Made by a program: the position numbers and the translations under genes. A stretch of 64,000 nucleotides of DNA from Polynucleobacter sp. MWH-S4W17 (GTDB lineage: Bacteria > Pseudomonadota > Gammaproteobacteria > Burkholderiales > Burkholderiaceae). Where the stretch lies: contig NZ_CP061295.1 in the NCBI RefSeq assembly GCF_018687535.1, positions 248,001-312,000 on the forward strand, read 5' to 3'. The first letter of the stretch is position 1. Each line of letters opens with the position of its first letter. The notes below the pieces were generated by a model that saw only the letters and a program-made list of their open reading frames with translations, ran no database searches and was not told the DNA's origin. Shown one piece after another: positions 1 through 9,546 of this stretch.

Positions 1-273
1 GAGTCTCTATTAAAGGATTGGCAGCCAGACCAATTGGTGGTTGGAAAGCCAATGCATCCAGATGGCACGCCCCATGAGATGACATCTAAAGCAACCCGCT
101 TTGGCAATCAGCTACATGGACGCTTTCGTTTGCCGGTTGTTTGGGTCGATGAGCGCTATACGTCAGCCGTTTTAGAGGGGGATCCAGAGATGTACGACAA
201 TCTAGATGCCCACTCTGCCGTTTTGATCTTAGAGCAGTATTTTGCAGAGCAAAGCACGAAGTCTTTAAATTAA
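1..273 (+). CDS. ruvX: Holliday junction resolvase-like protein RuvX/YqgF, 5'-truncated by window edge
   Basis: This is the C-terminal 90 residues of a YqgF/RuvX protein; the reading frame is open back to base 1, so the start lies outside the window. The RNase H-fold family is thought to act as a nuclease in recombination or 16S rRNA processing. Visible family signatures are the VVGKP strand, the conserved WVDERYTSA segment carrying an acidic catalytic residue, and the terminal [13 protein letters not shown] helix, which holds the usual last acidic residue. It sits 44 bases upstream of pyrR, the ruvX-pyrR-pyrB order usual in Burkholderiales. Confidence 0.85.
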   Translation, partial: ESLLKDWQPDQLVVGKPMHPDGTPHEMTSKATRFGNQLHGRFRLPVVWVDERYTSAVLEGDPEMYDNLDAHSAVLILEQYFAEQSTKSLN

Positions 274-317
274 AAATAGTTACAAAAATGGAATTGATAT
301 AAGCACCGGACCCAAGA

Positions 318-818
318 ATGAACGCTGAACAGTTATACGGAAAATTACTAGAGAACTTGCGTAAGAGAGCGCAAGAGGGTGCCTTTGAACTTGCGGGTCT
401 CGCTATGGGAGGCGCTTGGATTACTGAGCGTTTGGCTCACGATTTAGGGCTTCCACACTTTGGTGTAATTAATGTGGCTTTTCATCGGGATGATTATGCC
501 GAGAAGGGTATGACTGCTTTGCGTACTGCTAGTACTATGACCACCCATTTACCGTTTGATGTAAACGGCGCCAATGTGATTTTGATTGACGATGTTTTGT
601 TAACGGGTAGAACTGTCCGCGCGGCTTTAAATGAGTTATTTGATTTCGGCCGACCCGCTCAAGTGGAGTTGATGGTTCTGGCTGATCGAGGGAATCGCGA
701 ACTTCCAGTAGCTGCCAACTTTGTTGGTGAACAGATAGAAGTTCCGGAGAATCAACTTCTGGTTTTAGAGAAAGATACCGCTGGTAAGTTCAGCTTTCAG
801 TTAGAGGAGCGTGAATAA
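318..818 (+). CDS. pyrR: PyrR, uracil phosphoribosyltransferase/pyrimidine regulator
   Basis: A 166-residue type I phosphoribosyltransferase. The PRPP-binding loop [10 protein letters not shown] at residues 90-99 is diagnostic. Family members convert uracil and PRPP to UMP; in Gram-positives they also bind pyr mRNA, but regulation by attenuation is not established for betaproteobacteria and no attenuator is visible here. The stop codon overlaps the start of pyrB by one base (TAATG), so the two are probably translationally coupled. No strong Shine-Dalgarno sequence precedes the ATG. Confidence 0.9.
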   Translation: MNAEQLYGKLLENLRKRAQEGAFELAGLAMGGAWITERLAHDLGLPHFGVINVAFHRDDYAEKGMTALRTASTMTTHLPFDVNGANVILIDDVLLTGRTVRAALNELFDFGRPAQVELMVLADRGNRELPVAANFVGEQIEVPENQLLVLEKDTAGKFSFQLEERE

Positions 819-1777
819 TGAGTCAGCTAGTCAATCAATTTAATTCCGCTGGCGAGTTAACGCATCTTCTAACGCTTGAAGGTTTACCTAAAGAGCAGAT
901 TCTCCATATTTTGGATACTGCCCAACAGTTTGTAAGCGTGACTGATCCTGCGCGCGAGGTGAAAAAAGTCCCACTACTTAGAGGGAAGAGCGTATTCAAC
1001 CTGTTTTTTGAAAACTCCACTCGCACTAGAACTACTTTTGAGATTGCTGCAAAACGTTTATCTGCAGATGTGATTAATTTAGATATTTCTACATCCTCCA
1101 CTGCTAAGGGCGAGAGTCTTCTCGATACGATTGATAATTTAGTAGCAATGCAGGCGGATATTTTTGTTGTGCGACATGGTGTTTCTAAAGCCCCTATTGA
1201 AATTGCAAACCACGTACCAGCGCATGTACACGTTGTGAATGCTGGCGATGGTAGCCATCAGCATCCAACTCAAGGTTTGTTGGATATGTACACCATGCGG
1301 CACTTCAAACAAAACTTCAAGGGCCTAAAGGTAGCGATTGTGGGCGATATTGTGCACAGCCGTGTAGCCAAATCCAATATTCATGCGTTGACCACATTAG
1401 GTTGTGAAGACATCCGTGCCATTGGTCCAGAAAGCCTGCTCCCAAGTGATTTAGATATGCTCGGCGTTAAAGTCTTCCACAATATGGAAGAAGGCTTAAA
1501 AGATGTTGATGTAGTGATGACATTGCGCATCCAAAAAGAGCGCATGGAAGCCGGGCAGGTGCCTGAGGGCGATGCTTTCTTTAAGCAATATGGTTTAACA
1601 CCGACTCGTTTAGCCTTAGCTAAGCCAGATGCTATCGTCATGCACCCAGGTCCCATGAATCGGGGCGTAGAGATTGACTCAGTGGTAGCTGATGGTCCTC
1701 AATCAGTCATTCTGAATCAAGTCACCTTTGGTATTGCTGTGCGCATGGCTGTGATGTCTATAGTTGCTGGCAACTAA
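818..1777 (+). CDS. pyrB: Aspartate carbamoyltransferase catalytic subunit
   Basis: Catalyses condensation of carbamoyl phosphate and aspartate to N-carbamoylaspartate, the committed step of pyrimidine synthesis. The 319-residue length fits the catalytic chain. The carbamoyl-phosphate motif STRTRTTFE (residues 67-75) and the HPTQ motif (149-152) are intact, as is the [11 protein letters not shown] segment towards the C-terminus. It overlaps pyrR by one base. In many relatives pyrC follows directly; here a glycosyltransferase gene follows 10 bases after the stop. No regulatory chain pyrI is nearby. Confidence 0.95.
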   Translation: MSQLVNQFNSAGELTHLLTLEGLPKEQILHILDTAQQFVSVTDPAREVKKVPLLRGKSVFNLFFENSTRTRTTFEIAAKRLSADVINLDISTSSTAKGESLLDTIDNLVAMQADIFVVRHGVSKAPIEIANHVPAHVHVVNAGDGSHQHPTQGLLDMYTMRHFKQNFKGLKVAIVGDIVHSRVAKSNIHALTTLGCEDIRAIGPESLLPSDLDMLGVKVFHNMEEGLKDVDVVMTLRIQKERMEAGQVPEGDAFFKQYGLTPTRLALAKPDAIVMHPGPMNRGVEIDSVVADGPQSVILNQVTFGIAVRMAVMSIVAGN

Positions 1778-1787
1778 GATCATAAGC

Positions 1788-3131
1788 ATGCTGTCCAAAA
1801 AACGTTGGTTGATTCTGTCGCATGGCTTCAATATGGATGGTCGCGCCTCAAGCCAAACGATTACCGATAAGATTCCTTATTTTCTAGAAGCGGGCATTGA
1901 GCCGATTGTCTTTAGCGCTATCACTGGAATTAAAGATCAACGCTTTCCCCATCGCCAATTTTTAGCTTGGGGACCAGCAGCGTTCCGGTTTGATTTTCGT
2001 CATTGGATTGCTAATCAATACGGCAGAGGATTTTTCTATAAGGTTTCAACCGGCATTGTTTCTTTGTTGCTTGCCCCGTTTATTGCCTTAGAAAAGTTTA
2101 TTCTTGGCTATTCCAGTCAATGGTCTTGGTCGATTCCTGCCTACCTTCATGGCCTGTATTTAATTCGATCTGGCAAGGTCGATCTGATTTACTCAACAGG
2201 GGGAGCGTGGTCAGCCCATTTGGCGGGTTTATGGCTCAAGAAAAAAACGGGCGCGCCATGGATCGTAGAGATTCATGATCCATTGGTCATTCGTCAGAGT
2301 CCAGACGATCCCGGTTTTGAAAAGCCCAGTAATCGCGATGCTCGCTTTAGGCAATATTTAGAAAAGCAAATCTGTAAATATGCGGATTTAGCCTGGTGGT
2401 TTACCGATGGTGCCGTACATTATGCGAAAGTACGCAACCCCAATTTAAATACCTTAAATAACGCTCATGGTTTTATGGTTCTGCCTGGCGCTGAACCGCC
2501 TGGCGGTTCAACTGATGAGAAAACGCATCAGTATTGTGAATATTTGAATCTGTGTCACTTTGGTTCCTTGGCAAATGATCGCTCTCTTTCCACCATTCTG
2601 AATGCCTTAGTCCCGCTATTTAAGAAATATCCTCCAGCAAGAAAGCATATTCGGGTGCATGCCTATGGAGCGCCTCTAGATTCGTTAACTGTGGATGCTC
2701 TCAAGAAACTAGCGTTTGACGATGTTTTACTTGCCCACGGACGTTTAGAAAAAGATCCCGCTACCGGTAAGTCAGGACGTGAGCGCGTGGTTGAGAAAAT
2801 GCAGTCAGCGGACGTTTTAATTCTTTTGCATGGCAATGATGAGTGGTGCGCAGAATACATTCCCTCTAAGTTCTATGAGTATCTTTGGACGGGTAGGCCA
2901 ATTTGGGGTATCACCCATCGCAACCCTCAATTGGATCAAATGTTATTGGAGCGCTCGGCTTACTTGAGCCCTCAAAATGACCCAGAGGCTATCGAGCTTG
3001 CTTTAGAGAGAATTTGGTTGGACTGGGAAGGTAAACAGTTGGCAGTACCCAAAGGCGTTCCGATTGGCGTAAATCAAGCTGCATATAGAATACTTTCTGA
3101 AGTGCAAGCTAAAACTGAAAGAAGCGCTTGA
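1788..3131 (+). CDS. Putative GT4-type glycosyltransferase
   Basis: About 447 residues, probably a GT-B glycosyltransferase of surface polysaccharide synthesis. The N-terminus (SHGFNMDGRASSQ) has the extended-strand plus glycine turn of family 4 enzymes. The segment WIVEIHDPLVIRQ and a later domain with a glycine-rich turn (HFGSLANDRS) followed by ADVLILLHGNDEW and PSKFYEYLWTGRPIWG resemble the donor-site half, where an acidic residue binds the nucleotide sugar. An in-frame TTG at 1764 would overlap pyrB; the ATG at 1788 is preferred. The stop overlaps the next gene by four bases. Acceptor and sugar are unknown. Confidence 0.7.
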   Translation: MLSKKRWLILSHGFNMDGRASSQTITDKIPYFLEAGIEPIVFSAITGIKDQRFPHRQFLAWGPAAFRFDFRHWIANQYGRGFFYKVSTGIVSLLLAPFIALEKFILGYSSQWSWSIPAYLHGLYLIRSGKVDLIYSTGGAWSAHLAGLWLKKKTGAPWIVEIHDPLVIRQSPDDPGFEKPSNRDARFRQYLEKQICKYADLAWWFTDGAVHYAKVRNPNLNTLNNAHGFMVLPGAEPPGGSTDEKTHQYCEYLNLCHFGSLANDRSLSTILNALVPLFKKYPPARKHIRVHAYGAPLDSLTVDALKKLAFDDVLLAHGRLEKDPATGKSGRERVVEKMQSADVLILLHGNDEWCAEYIPSKFYEYLWTGRPIWGITHRNPQLDQMLLERSAYLSPQNDPEAIELALERIWLDWEGKQLAVPKGVPIGVNQAAYRILSEVQAKTERSA

Positions 3132-4030
3132 AAGATATCGTCCTCTATTGCAAATCTTACCGCAGAGACTTTTTGCGTCTTAAGCGCTTGCTAGAATCAA
3201 TTAATCCATACAACGTCGACCAAATCCCCTTTTATATTTCTACTCCCGCAGATCAATATCAGGAGTTGCAATCGGTTTTGGGAGAAGGCACTGGGTACCA
3301 GTGGGTTTCTGATGAGTCGATTATTGCTTCCAATCCTCGAGTACTCGCTGGCATCGAAAAAACGAGATCTGGTGGCTTAAGTCAGCAGGTCATTAAATCT
3401 GAGTTTTGGCGTCTTGGTTTAGCTGAGAATTATGTTTGTCTCGATTCGGATTGCGTCTTTATTAAAGATTTCCATCGAGCTGATTTTTTAAGCGCAGATG
3501 GCACTCCATACACAGTCATCTATCAAAATAAAGAATTTTTTCAGCTATCGATTAATCGAGGGCATGCAAAGGTTGAAGCCAATCTTCGTAAAGAAGGTGA
3601 TTGTGTAAAGGCTTTATTTTCTAGGGTAGGTCCAAACTACTATTGCCCATGCCCACCATTTATTTGGTCGGCCAAGGTTTGGCAGTCTTTGGATAGCCAA
3701 TATCTTGAACCCAGAGGTTTGCATTTCTGGGATATCTCGAATAACGAACATCCAGAGACGCTGTTGTATCTCGAGGCTTTATTGAACTACCGCGCGATTC
3801 CTTTGTACCCAATTGAGCAATTATTTAGGATCTACTACTATGATTGGCAATACTATCTGCTGCGCAGAACGGGTGAGTCCGAGAGTAAATTAAAAGCAAA
3901 TTACTTGGGCGTGATCTATCAATCAAACTGGGATTCTGGAATGGACTTTGGTGGGTCTAGTAAGGCATTCCTCTCTCTTGCTCTTCGCCGCATCAAACGT
4001 TTCGGCCGCTATTTACAAAGTTACCTTTAA
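3128..4030 (+). CDS. DUF6492-like putative glycosyltransferase
   Basis: A 300-residue protein beginning at a TTG that overlaps the previous stop (TTGA), implying coupling. It has a GT-A-like layout: an N-terminal strand IVLYCKSYRRDF, SINPYN and IPFYISTP segments, then LDSDCVFI at residues 105-112, whose DSD is a likely metal/nucleotide-sugar site. The later PPFIWSAKVW segment resembles the DUF6492 family found in polysaccharide loci. A second protein of the same type is encoded at 52232-53113. Role inferred: adds or modifies a sugar on the surface glycan. The exact reaction is not recognisable. Confidence 0.6.
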   Translation: MKDIVLYCKSYRRDFLRLKRLLESINPYNVDQIPFYISTPADQYQELQSVLGEGTGYQWVSDESIIASNPRVLAGIEKTRSGGLSQQVIKSEFWRLGLAENYVCLDSDCVFIKDFHRADFLSADGTPYTVIYQNKEFFQLSINRGHAKVEANLRKEGDCVKALFSRVGPNYYCPCPPFIWSAKVWQSLDSQYLEPRGLHFWDISNNEHPETLLYLEALLNYRAIPLYPIEQLFRIYYYDWQYYLLRRTGESESKLKANYLGVIYQSNWDSGMDFGGSSKAFLSLALRRIKRFGRYLQSYL

Positions 4031-4033
4031 TTC

Positions 4034-4762
4034 ATGTCAGCACCTTTAAATATCAAGATTTTTGTTATTTCATTGCAAAGATCACTTGATCGCAGAAAAC
4101 AGGTTGAGAAAGAAATGCAAAAAATTTCTTTACCCTGGTCTTTTCTGGATGCGATTGATGGCTCTGTTTTGGCATCAAGGCCAATTGAGTACAAGCCAGC
4201 TAAAGTGAAAAGACTACAGGGTTATGAATTAACCCCCAATGAGATTGGCTGCTATCTCTCTCATAAAGAGGCATGGAAGCGTTGTGTAAGTGAGAATTCA
4301 CCCACCCTAGTTTTAGAAGATGATTTTGTTCTAGCGGCCAATTTTGAGAGTGTGCTCGGCACCATTCTTGAGGCAGATGATTGCTGGGATTTCCTCAGGC
4401 TGCAGGGTTTATATGAAGTGCCTTACAAGACCTTAGTTGAAAAATCAGGCGTCGCATTCGTTAGAAATGAGGGCGATGCTGTCGGTGCTACCGCATACCT
4501 ATTAAAGCCAGTGATAGCAAGGCAGTTAATTCAGGATTCTGCAGATATCTATGAGCCCGTTGATCATTTTCTGGAACATCATCAAAAGCATGGCTTGGAA
4601 TTTTTGGCAATTCGTCCATATCCAGTGGATATTACGCGCGCTAAATCGACTATTGCTGATCGCTCTGAGCGTTCTCCCGTTAAAGGTTTGCACAAGCGAT
4701 GGAGATCGGTTGCCCGAGCGCTTGATCGGGTGCTGAGTAAAGACCCCTGGTTTCCAAAATAA
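4034..4762 (+). CDS. Glycosyltransferase family 25 (LPS biosynthesis)
   Basis: A 242-residue GT25 protein. Hallmarks are the N-terminal ISLQRSLDRRKQVEKEM segment, the LTPNEIGCYLSHKEAWK block at about residues 67-82, and VLEDDF at 93-98, whose acidic pair is the metal/UDP-sugar site. Related bacterial enzymes add galactose or glucose to lipooligosaccharide. It begins three bases after the previous stop and ends the rightward glycosyltransferase group; the next gene is convergent. Substrate cannot be told from sequence. Confidence 0.8.
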   Translation: MSAPLNIKIFVISLQRSLDRRKQVEKEMQKISLPWSFLDAIDGSVLASRPIEYKPAKVKRLQGYELTPNEIGCYLSHKEAWKRCVSENSPTLVLEDDFVLAANFESVLGTILEADDCWDFLRLQGLYEVPYKTLVEKSGVAFVRNEGDAVGATAYLLKPVIARQLIQDSADIYEPVDHFLEHHQKHGLEFLAIRPYPVDITRAKSTIADRSERSPVKGLHKRWRSVARALDRVLSKDPWFPK

Positions 4763-4790
4763 TTAAATCAGAAATATTCATCCCATTTGA

Positions 4791-5747
4791 TTAACTAAGA
4801 GCAGTCTGAATAATATCCTTTAGGTAGCCTTTCAGGGGATCAAGTGATGGCTTTTGTAATAGCAAAGGCTGCTCTGCATATTGTGCAAGCTTACTTTTCG
4901 AATGCAATATTTGACCTAGTTCAGCAAAGTGATCTGCTGACATTGGCGCTAAATTAATAAATGCTTGCGGATTAAAGTCTACCTTTACATTTTCGTCAGC
5001 CCAAGTAATGGGTAGGCATCCCGCCATGAACGCTTCTGGAATTTTCTCGGTGTAGTAACCAGGGTGCATGCCATTTTCGGGGCATAAGTTAAAGGCGAAT
5101 GCTTGTAATTCATCAAACTTAATCAAGCCACTTTCGGAATGGTTTTTAATATTTGGATTGAATGATTTTCCAAACTCCACCACCTCGATTTGATTCTTAA
5201 CGGCATTTAATAGGGTGCCCCTGGGCTCTCTGAGGTGTGAAGCAAATATCGCCGCCTTTTGCGGGCGCATCAGAAAGTCATGACCAAGCGGCTGAAGGAG
5301 GCGGTTGACATCTAGCAACTTGCCATATCTGGGGTTAGTGTTGCCATTTACTCCCTCTGATGACCAGTCGGCAACTTCCATCCAGTAAGGCATGCGGAAG
5401 TGATGGGGGCCAGAAATCCCTAGATCAAAAGTGAGCGCATAGTCATTGGAGACAAAATCATGCCGAAGATTCTCGCCAGTCTGGAAAAGGATTAAAGGTG
5501 GTTTATGTGATGTGGGGACAATGGATTGAAGCCCATTATTTAGGCTGGCAACCAAAGGTCTAAGGGGTTTAGGGCACCAGGCCAACTTCTTTTTGCCTAA
5601 ATGATGAAATGATCCGATGATCATCAAATCACATTGTTTGGGCTCAACCCATTCAATTTGATAGCCGAGGTTATGGCATATGGCAGGTACAAGGCTGGTT
5701 TTATAGTCGCTGGGCACCCCTACAGCGGATACTCTGATTGCAGTCAT
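4791..5747 (-). CDS. GT10 fucosyltransferase-like protein
   Basis: About 318 residues. The C-terminal half carries the GT10 alpha-fucosyltransferase signature: FNLCPENGMHPGYYTEKIPE then AFMAGCLPITWAD and FNPQAFINL, where the conserved Glu-Asn and Tyr-Thr-Glu-Lys bind GDP-fucose. The GDP-fucose supply genes gmd and fcl lie at 50121-52235, which fits. An in-frame TTG at 5786 is possible, but the ATG at 5747 has an AAGG ribosome site five bases upstream and is preferred. It is divergent from rmlB across a 162-base gap that must hold both promoters. Fucosyl transfer to LPS is inferred. Confidence 0.7.
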   Translation of the reverse strand: MTAIRVSAVGVPSDYKTSLVPAICHNLGYQIEWVEPKQCDLMIIGSFHHLGKKKLAWCPKPLRPLVASLNNGLQSIVPTSHKPPLILFQTGENLRHDFVSNDYALTFDLGISGPHHFRMPYWMEVADWSSEGVNGNTNPRYGKLLDVNRLLQPLGHDFLMRPQKAAIFASHLREPRGTLLNAVKNQIEVVEFGKSFNPNIKNHSESGLIKFDELQAFAFNLCPENGMHPGYYTEKIPEAFMAGCLPITWADENVKVDFNPQAFINLAPMSADHFAELGQILHSKSKLAQYAEQPLLLQKPSLDPLKGYLKDIIQTALS

Positions 5748-5909
5748 AAATACCTTACTTTCTAGATGCCTAAATGAAGTATTCAATTGTAATAACTACC
5801 TTGATAAACGTCTCGAAAACGCTCAAATCCCAGATTGATGAGTTGGTATCATTGAGGTCAGTTGAGCATTTAAAGGCTCTATAACTTCATTCTGGGCTTT
5901 GGGGGTTGC

Positions 5910-6968
5910 ATGATTTTAGTGACGGGTGGCGCGGGATTTATCGGCGGTAACTTTGTTTTGGATTGGCTGGCCGATCCGAAGGCAGAAGGAATTGTTAATT
6001 TAGATAAGTTAACTTATGCCGGTAACCTGGCGACACTGGATTCTCTTAAGAATGATACTCGCCACGTATTTGTGCATGGTGATATTGGTGACAAAGAGTT
6101 AGTTACCAAATTGTTGAAAGAGCATAAGCCACGTGCCATTGTGAATTTTGCTGCCGAGAGTCATGTGGATCGCTCTATTCATGGGCCGGCGGATTTCGTA
6201 GAAACCAATATCGTTGGTACGTTTAATTTGCTAGAGTGCGCTCGTGAGTATTGGAACGGTCTTGAAGGAGGGGCTAAAGAAGGGTTCCGTTTTCATCATG
6301 TATCAACTGATGAAGTTTATGGATCCTTATCTTTAACCGATCCAGCATTTACGGAAACAAATTCGTATGAGCCCAATAGCCCGTACTCAGCATCTAAAGC
6401 AGCATCCGATCATTTGGTACGTGCCTGGTTTCACACCTATGGGTTCCCAGCAGTAACCACCAATTGTTCTAATAACTATGGCCCTTATCACTTTCCAGAA
6501 AAATTAATTCCTTTGGTGATATTAAATGCGCTCAATAGCAAGCCATTACCTATTTATGGTGATGGCCAACAGATTCGCGATTGGCTCTATGTGGGCGACC
6601 ATTGCTCCGCTATTCGTGAGGTATTGGCTAAAGGTAAATTGGGTGAGACTTACAACATCGGTGGTTGGAATGAAAAGGCCAATATTGATGTTGTGAAAAC
6701 CATTTGTAGCATTTTGGATGACCTAAAGCCCCGCGCAGATGGCAAGTCCTACGTCGAGCAAATCACCTTTGTAAAAGACCGCCCAGGCCATGATCGCCGT
6801 TATGCGATTGACGCTAGCAAGGTAGAGCGCGAGTTGGGTTGGAAACCAGCCGAGACCTTTGAGACAGGTATTCGTAAAACAGTGCAATGGTATCTGGATA
6901 ATCCTGTCTGGATCGATGGCGTAGTGAGCGGGTCTTATCGTGACTGGCTGCAAAAACAGTACAACTAA
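5910..6968 (+). CDS. rmlB: dTDP-glucose 4,6-dehydratase
   Basis: Second enzyme of dTDP-L-rhamnose synthesis; converts dTDP-glucose to dTDP-4-keto-6-deoxyglucose with NAD+. An extended SDR of 352 residues. NAD-binding TGGAGFIGG at residues 5-13, catalytic TDEVYG at 133-138 (Asp and Glu of the dehydratase) and the YSASK Tyr159/Lys163 pair are intact. It heads the complete rmlB-rmlD-rmlA-rmlC operon. GGGGG lies just upstream of the ATG as a ribosome site. Confidence 0.95.
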   Translation: MILVTGGAGFIGGNFVLDWLADPKAEGIVNLDKLTYAGNLATLDSLKNDTRHVFVHGDIGDKELVTKLLKEHKPRAIVNFAAESHVDRSIHGPADFVETNIVGTFNLLECAREYWNGLEGGAKEGFRFHHVSTDEVYGSLSLTDPAFTETNSYEPNSPYSASKAASDHLVRAWFHTYGFPAVTTNCSNNYGPYHFPEKLIPLVILNALNSKPLPIYGDGQQIRDWLYVGDHCSAIREVLAKGKLGETYNIGGWNEKANIDVVKTICSILDDLKPRADGKSYVEQITFVKDRPGHDRRYAIDASKVERELGWKPAETFETGIRKTVQWYLDNPVWIDGVVSGSYRDWLQKQYN

Positions 6969-6995
6969 CCGTAAATACTGAGATTAAATAACTGC

Positions 6996-7970
6996 GTGAA
7001 TATTTTAGTTTTCGGAAAAGATGGTCAACTGGGTAAAGCATTCAAAGCTTTATTTGACGAACTTCCAGCCTCTGCAAATCTGGATATAACTTATCTCGGT
7101 AGAGCGGAGTGCGACCTTAGTAAAGAAGAGGAAGTACTCGCGCAACTCAATATAGCAAAGGCAAATCTCATTATTAATGCTTCTGCATATACAGCAGTGG
7201 ATAAAGCAGAAACTGAAATCGATTTAGCTTATGCGGTAAATGCAAAAGCCCCCGAATTAATGGCGCGTTATGCTGCAGAAAATAATGCTACTTTTCTTCA
7301 CTACTCCACAGATTATGTGTTTGATGGCAGTAAAGATGGTTTCTATATTGAAGACGACCCACGCAATCCTTTGGGAATTTATGGCAAGAGTAAGGCTGCG
7401 GGTGAAGAGTCAATAGAAAAGGTATTTGCAAATTCATCAAAAGGCCAATTTGCTATTTTCAGAACCAGCTGGGTTTATGGGGATGGTGGTAATTTCATTC
7501 GTACGATGTTGCGCTTAGCAAAAGAGCGTGAAGAATTAAAAGTCATTCATGACCAACATGGCGTCCCCACTAGTGCGGATTGGCTTGCCGGCATAAGTCT
7601 GGATTTGGCATTAGATTCAGCATGGAAGTTAAAGCAATTCCCATCCGGTATTTATCATGCCGTGCCAGCAGGTGAGACTACTTGGCATGGTTTGGCGACT
7701 TTCGCGGTTCAATCCGCCCTGAATGCTGGAGTTGAGCTCAAGGCTCAACCAGGGGCAATTAAGCCTATTTTGGCAGTTGAATACCCACTCCCAGCCCCCA
7801 GACCCATGAATTCACGCATGGATAGCGTAAAACTGCGTTCTGCTATACAAGATGGGGCTTCCAAAGCTTCAAACTCTTATAATCAACTCCAAAATGTGCC
7901 AAATTTCCCAGCATGGGATGGCATGGTTCAAGAATATGTATCCAAGCTAGCTTCAAAGGGTTTGATTTAA
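6996..7970 (+). CDS. rmlD: dTDP-4-dehydrorhamnose reductase
   Basis: Last enzyme of dTDP-L-rhamnose formation; NAD(P)H-dependent reduction of the 4-keto group. 324 residues, slightly longer than usual (about 290-300). N-terminal GKDGQLGKAF nucleotide loop, INASAYTAVDKAE, the STDYVFDG strand and the YGKSKAAGE Tyr-Lys pair are visible. The start is a GTG 27 bases after rmlB; no ATG alternative precedes the nucleotide loop. Confidence 0.93.
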   Translation: MNILVFGKDGQLGKAFKALFDELPASANLDITYLGRAECDLSKEEEVLAQLNIAKANLIINASAYTAVDKAETEIDLAYAVNAKAPELMARYAAENNATFLHYSTDYVFDGSKDGFYIEDDPRNPLGIYGKSKAAGEESIEKVFANSSKGQFAIFRTSWVYGDGGNFIRTMLRLAKEREELKVIHDQHGVPTSADWLAGISLDLALDSAWKLKQFPSGIYHAVPAGETTWHGLATFAVQSALNAGVELKAQPGAIKPILAVEYPLPAPRPMNSRMDSVKLRSAIQDGASKASNSYNQLQNVPNFPAWDGMVQEYVSKLASKGLI

Positions 7971-8014
7971 AAACCCTCATTGGCTTTCTTGGGGTGCTGA
8001 AACAGGGGTAATAA

Positions 8015-8944
8015 ATGGCTGTAAATCGCAAAGGCATCATCTTGGCTGGTGGGTCTGGTACCCGTCTTTATCCAGTGACTCAGGCAGTGTCAAAGCAATT
8101 AATGCCAGTCTATGACAAGCCAATGGTGTATTACCCATTAAGTACCCTAATGTTGGCTGGTATTCGCGACATTCTCTTAATTTCTACGCCGCAAGATACT
8201 CCTCGATTTTCTGAACTATTAGGCGATGGCTCGCAGTGGGGTCTCAATATAGAGTATTGCGTGCAACCCTCACCAGATGGTTTGGCGCAAGCATTTACGC
8301 TTGGCAAAAACTTTGTAGGAAATAGTCCAAGCGCATTAGTGCTGGGCGACAATATTTTCTATGGCCATGAATTGGTTGATCAACTCAATAGTGCAAACGA
8401 TCGTACTTCGGGTGCATCTGTATTTGCGTATCACGTGAATGATCCGGAGCGTTATGGCGTAGTAGAGTTTGATAAAGACTACAAAGCGCTGTCGATTGAA
8501 GAAAAACCTTTGAAGCCTCGCAGTAACTATGCAGTAACAGGCTTATATTTTTATGACAATCAGGTTTGCGATATTGCTGCCTCGATTAAGCCCAGCGCTC
8601 GTGGTGAACTCGAGATTACAGATGTCAACCGTGTCTATCTTGAAAAGAATGAGCTGAATGTCGAGATTATGGGTCGTGGATTTGCTTGGTTGGATACTGG
8701 AACGCATGATTCTCTGTTAGATGCGGCAGGTTTCATTGCCACTCTACAAAAGCGTCAAGGCTTGATGGTGGCCTGTCCTGAAGAAATTGCTTATCGCCAA
8801 GGTTGGATTAGCGCTGAAGTGGTACAGAAGGTTGCTGCACAGTTAAGCAAGAATAGTTATGGTCAGTACTTGGGTAAGATTTTGAACGAGCTCAATAGCT
8901 CAGCTCAACCCATTTCACTTTCTGCCAAGAAGGTTCCTAAATGA
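8015..8944 (+). CDS. rmlA: Glucose-1-phosphate thymidylyltransferase
   Basis: Activates glucose-1-phosphate with dTTP to dTDP-glucose, the entry step of the rhamnose pathway and normally feedback-inhibited by dTDP-rhamnose. 309 residues. The nucleotidyltransferase signature [16 protein letters not shown] is at residues 7-22, followed by [25 protein letters not shown] and the EEKPLKP lysine segment are intact. The ATG has a GGGG ribosome site. Its stop overlaps the start of rmlC by four bases. Confidence 0.95.
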   Translation: MAVNRKGIILAGGSGTRLYPVTQAVSKQLMPVYDKPMVYYPLSTLMLAGIRDILLISTPQDTPRFSELLGDGSQWGLNIEYCVQPSPDGLAQAFTLGKNFVGNSPSALVLGDNIFYGHELVDQLNSANDRTSGASVFAYHVNDPERYGVVEFDKDYKALSIEEKPLKPRSNYAVTGLYFYDNQVCDIAASIKPSARGELEITDVNRVYLEKNELNVEIMGRGFAWLDTGTHDSLLDAAGFIATLQKRQGLMVACPEEIAYRQGWISAEVVQKVAAQLSKNSYGQYLGKILNELNSSAQPISLSAKKVPK

Positions 8945-9507
8945 GCATTCCTTCTAAGTTGCAGTTAACACCTACTGCGATTCATGATGTTTATATTGTG
9001 GAGTCAAAAGTCTTTGGCGATGAGCGCGGTTGGTTTACCGAATCATTCAATGCAGAGGACTTTGCAAGTGCAACTGGCCTTGATGTCCAGTTTGTGCAAG
9101 ACAATCATTCTTTTTCACGTCAGTGGACTTTGCGTGGCCTGCATTATCAAATAGAGAAGACTCAAGGTAAATTAGTACGAGTCGTGGCTGGTAGCGTATT
9201 TGATGTGGCTGTCGATATTCGTAAGGATTCACCAACTTACGGTAAATGGGTTGGTGTTGAATTGAGCGCAGAAAACCACAAGCAATTGTGGATTCCTGCT
9301 CAATTGGCTCATGGCTTTTTGGTACTCACACCTACAGCAGAATTTCTTTACAAGACAACGGATTATTACCATCCACAGAGTGAAGCTTGCCTTGCTTGGA
9401 ATGATTCAGCAGTGGGTATAGAGTGGCCTTTGCCCGCTGGTATCGAGCCCAATATGAATGCCAAGGATGCGGCCGGTCTTTCATGGGACGTGGCACCCAA
9501 GTTCTAG
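8941..9507 (+). CDS. rmlC: dTDP-4-dehydrorhamnose 3,5-epimerase
   Basis: Epimerises C3 and C5 of dTDP-4-keto-6-deoxyglucose. A 188-residue cupin with the expected RGLHYQ motif carrying the catalytic His, the [18 protein letters not shown] strand pair and the [12 protein letters not shown] segment. It overlaps rmlA (ATGA), so synthesis of the two is probably coupled. It completes the rml operon; waaC follows after 39 bases and may be co-transcribed. Confidence 0.95.
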   Translation: MSIPSKLQLTPTAIHDVYIVESKVFGDERGWFTESFNAEDFASATGLDVQFVQDNHSFSRQWTLRGLHYQIEKTQGKLVRVVAGSVFDVAVDIRKDSPTYGKWVGVELSAENHKQLWIPAQLAHGFLVLTPTAEFLYKTTDYYHPQSEACLAWNDSAVGIEWPLPAGIEPNMNAKDAAGLSWDVAPKF

Positions 9508-9546
9508 ATGCCTTCGGCAATTTTCAAAAGATAAGATAATCCTCAA

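Noticed and set aside
1764..1787. TTG start for the glycosyltransferase inside pyrB
   Set aside because: No ribosome site and overlaps pyrB; ATG 1788 fits better.
6814..7041. Minus-strand frame over the rmlB-rmlD junction
   Set aside because: Overlaps two well-supported genes and has no ribosome site.
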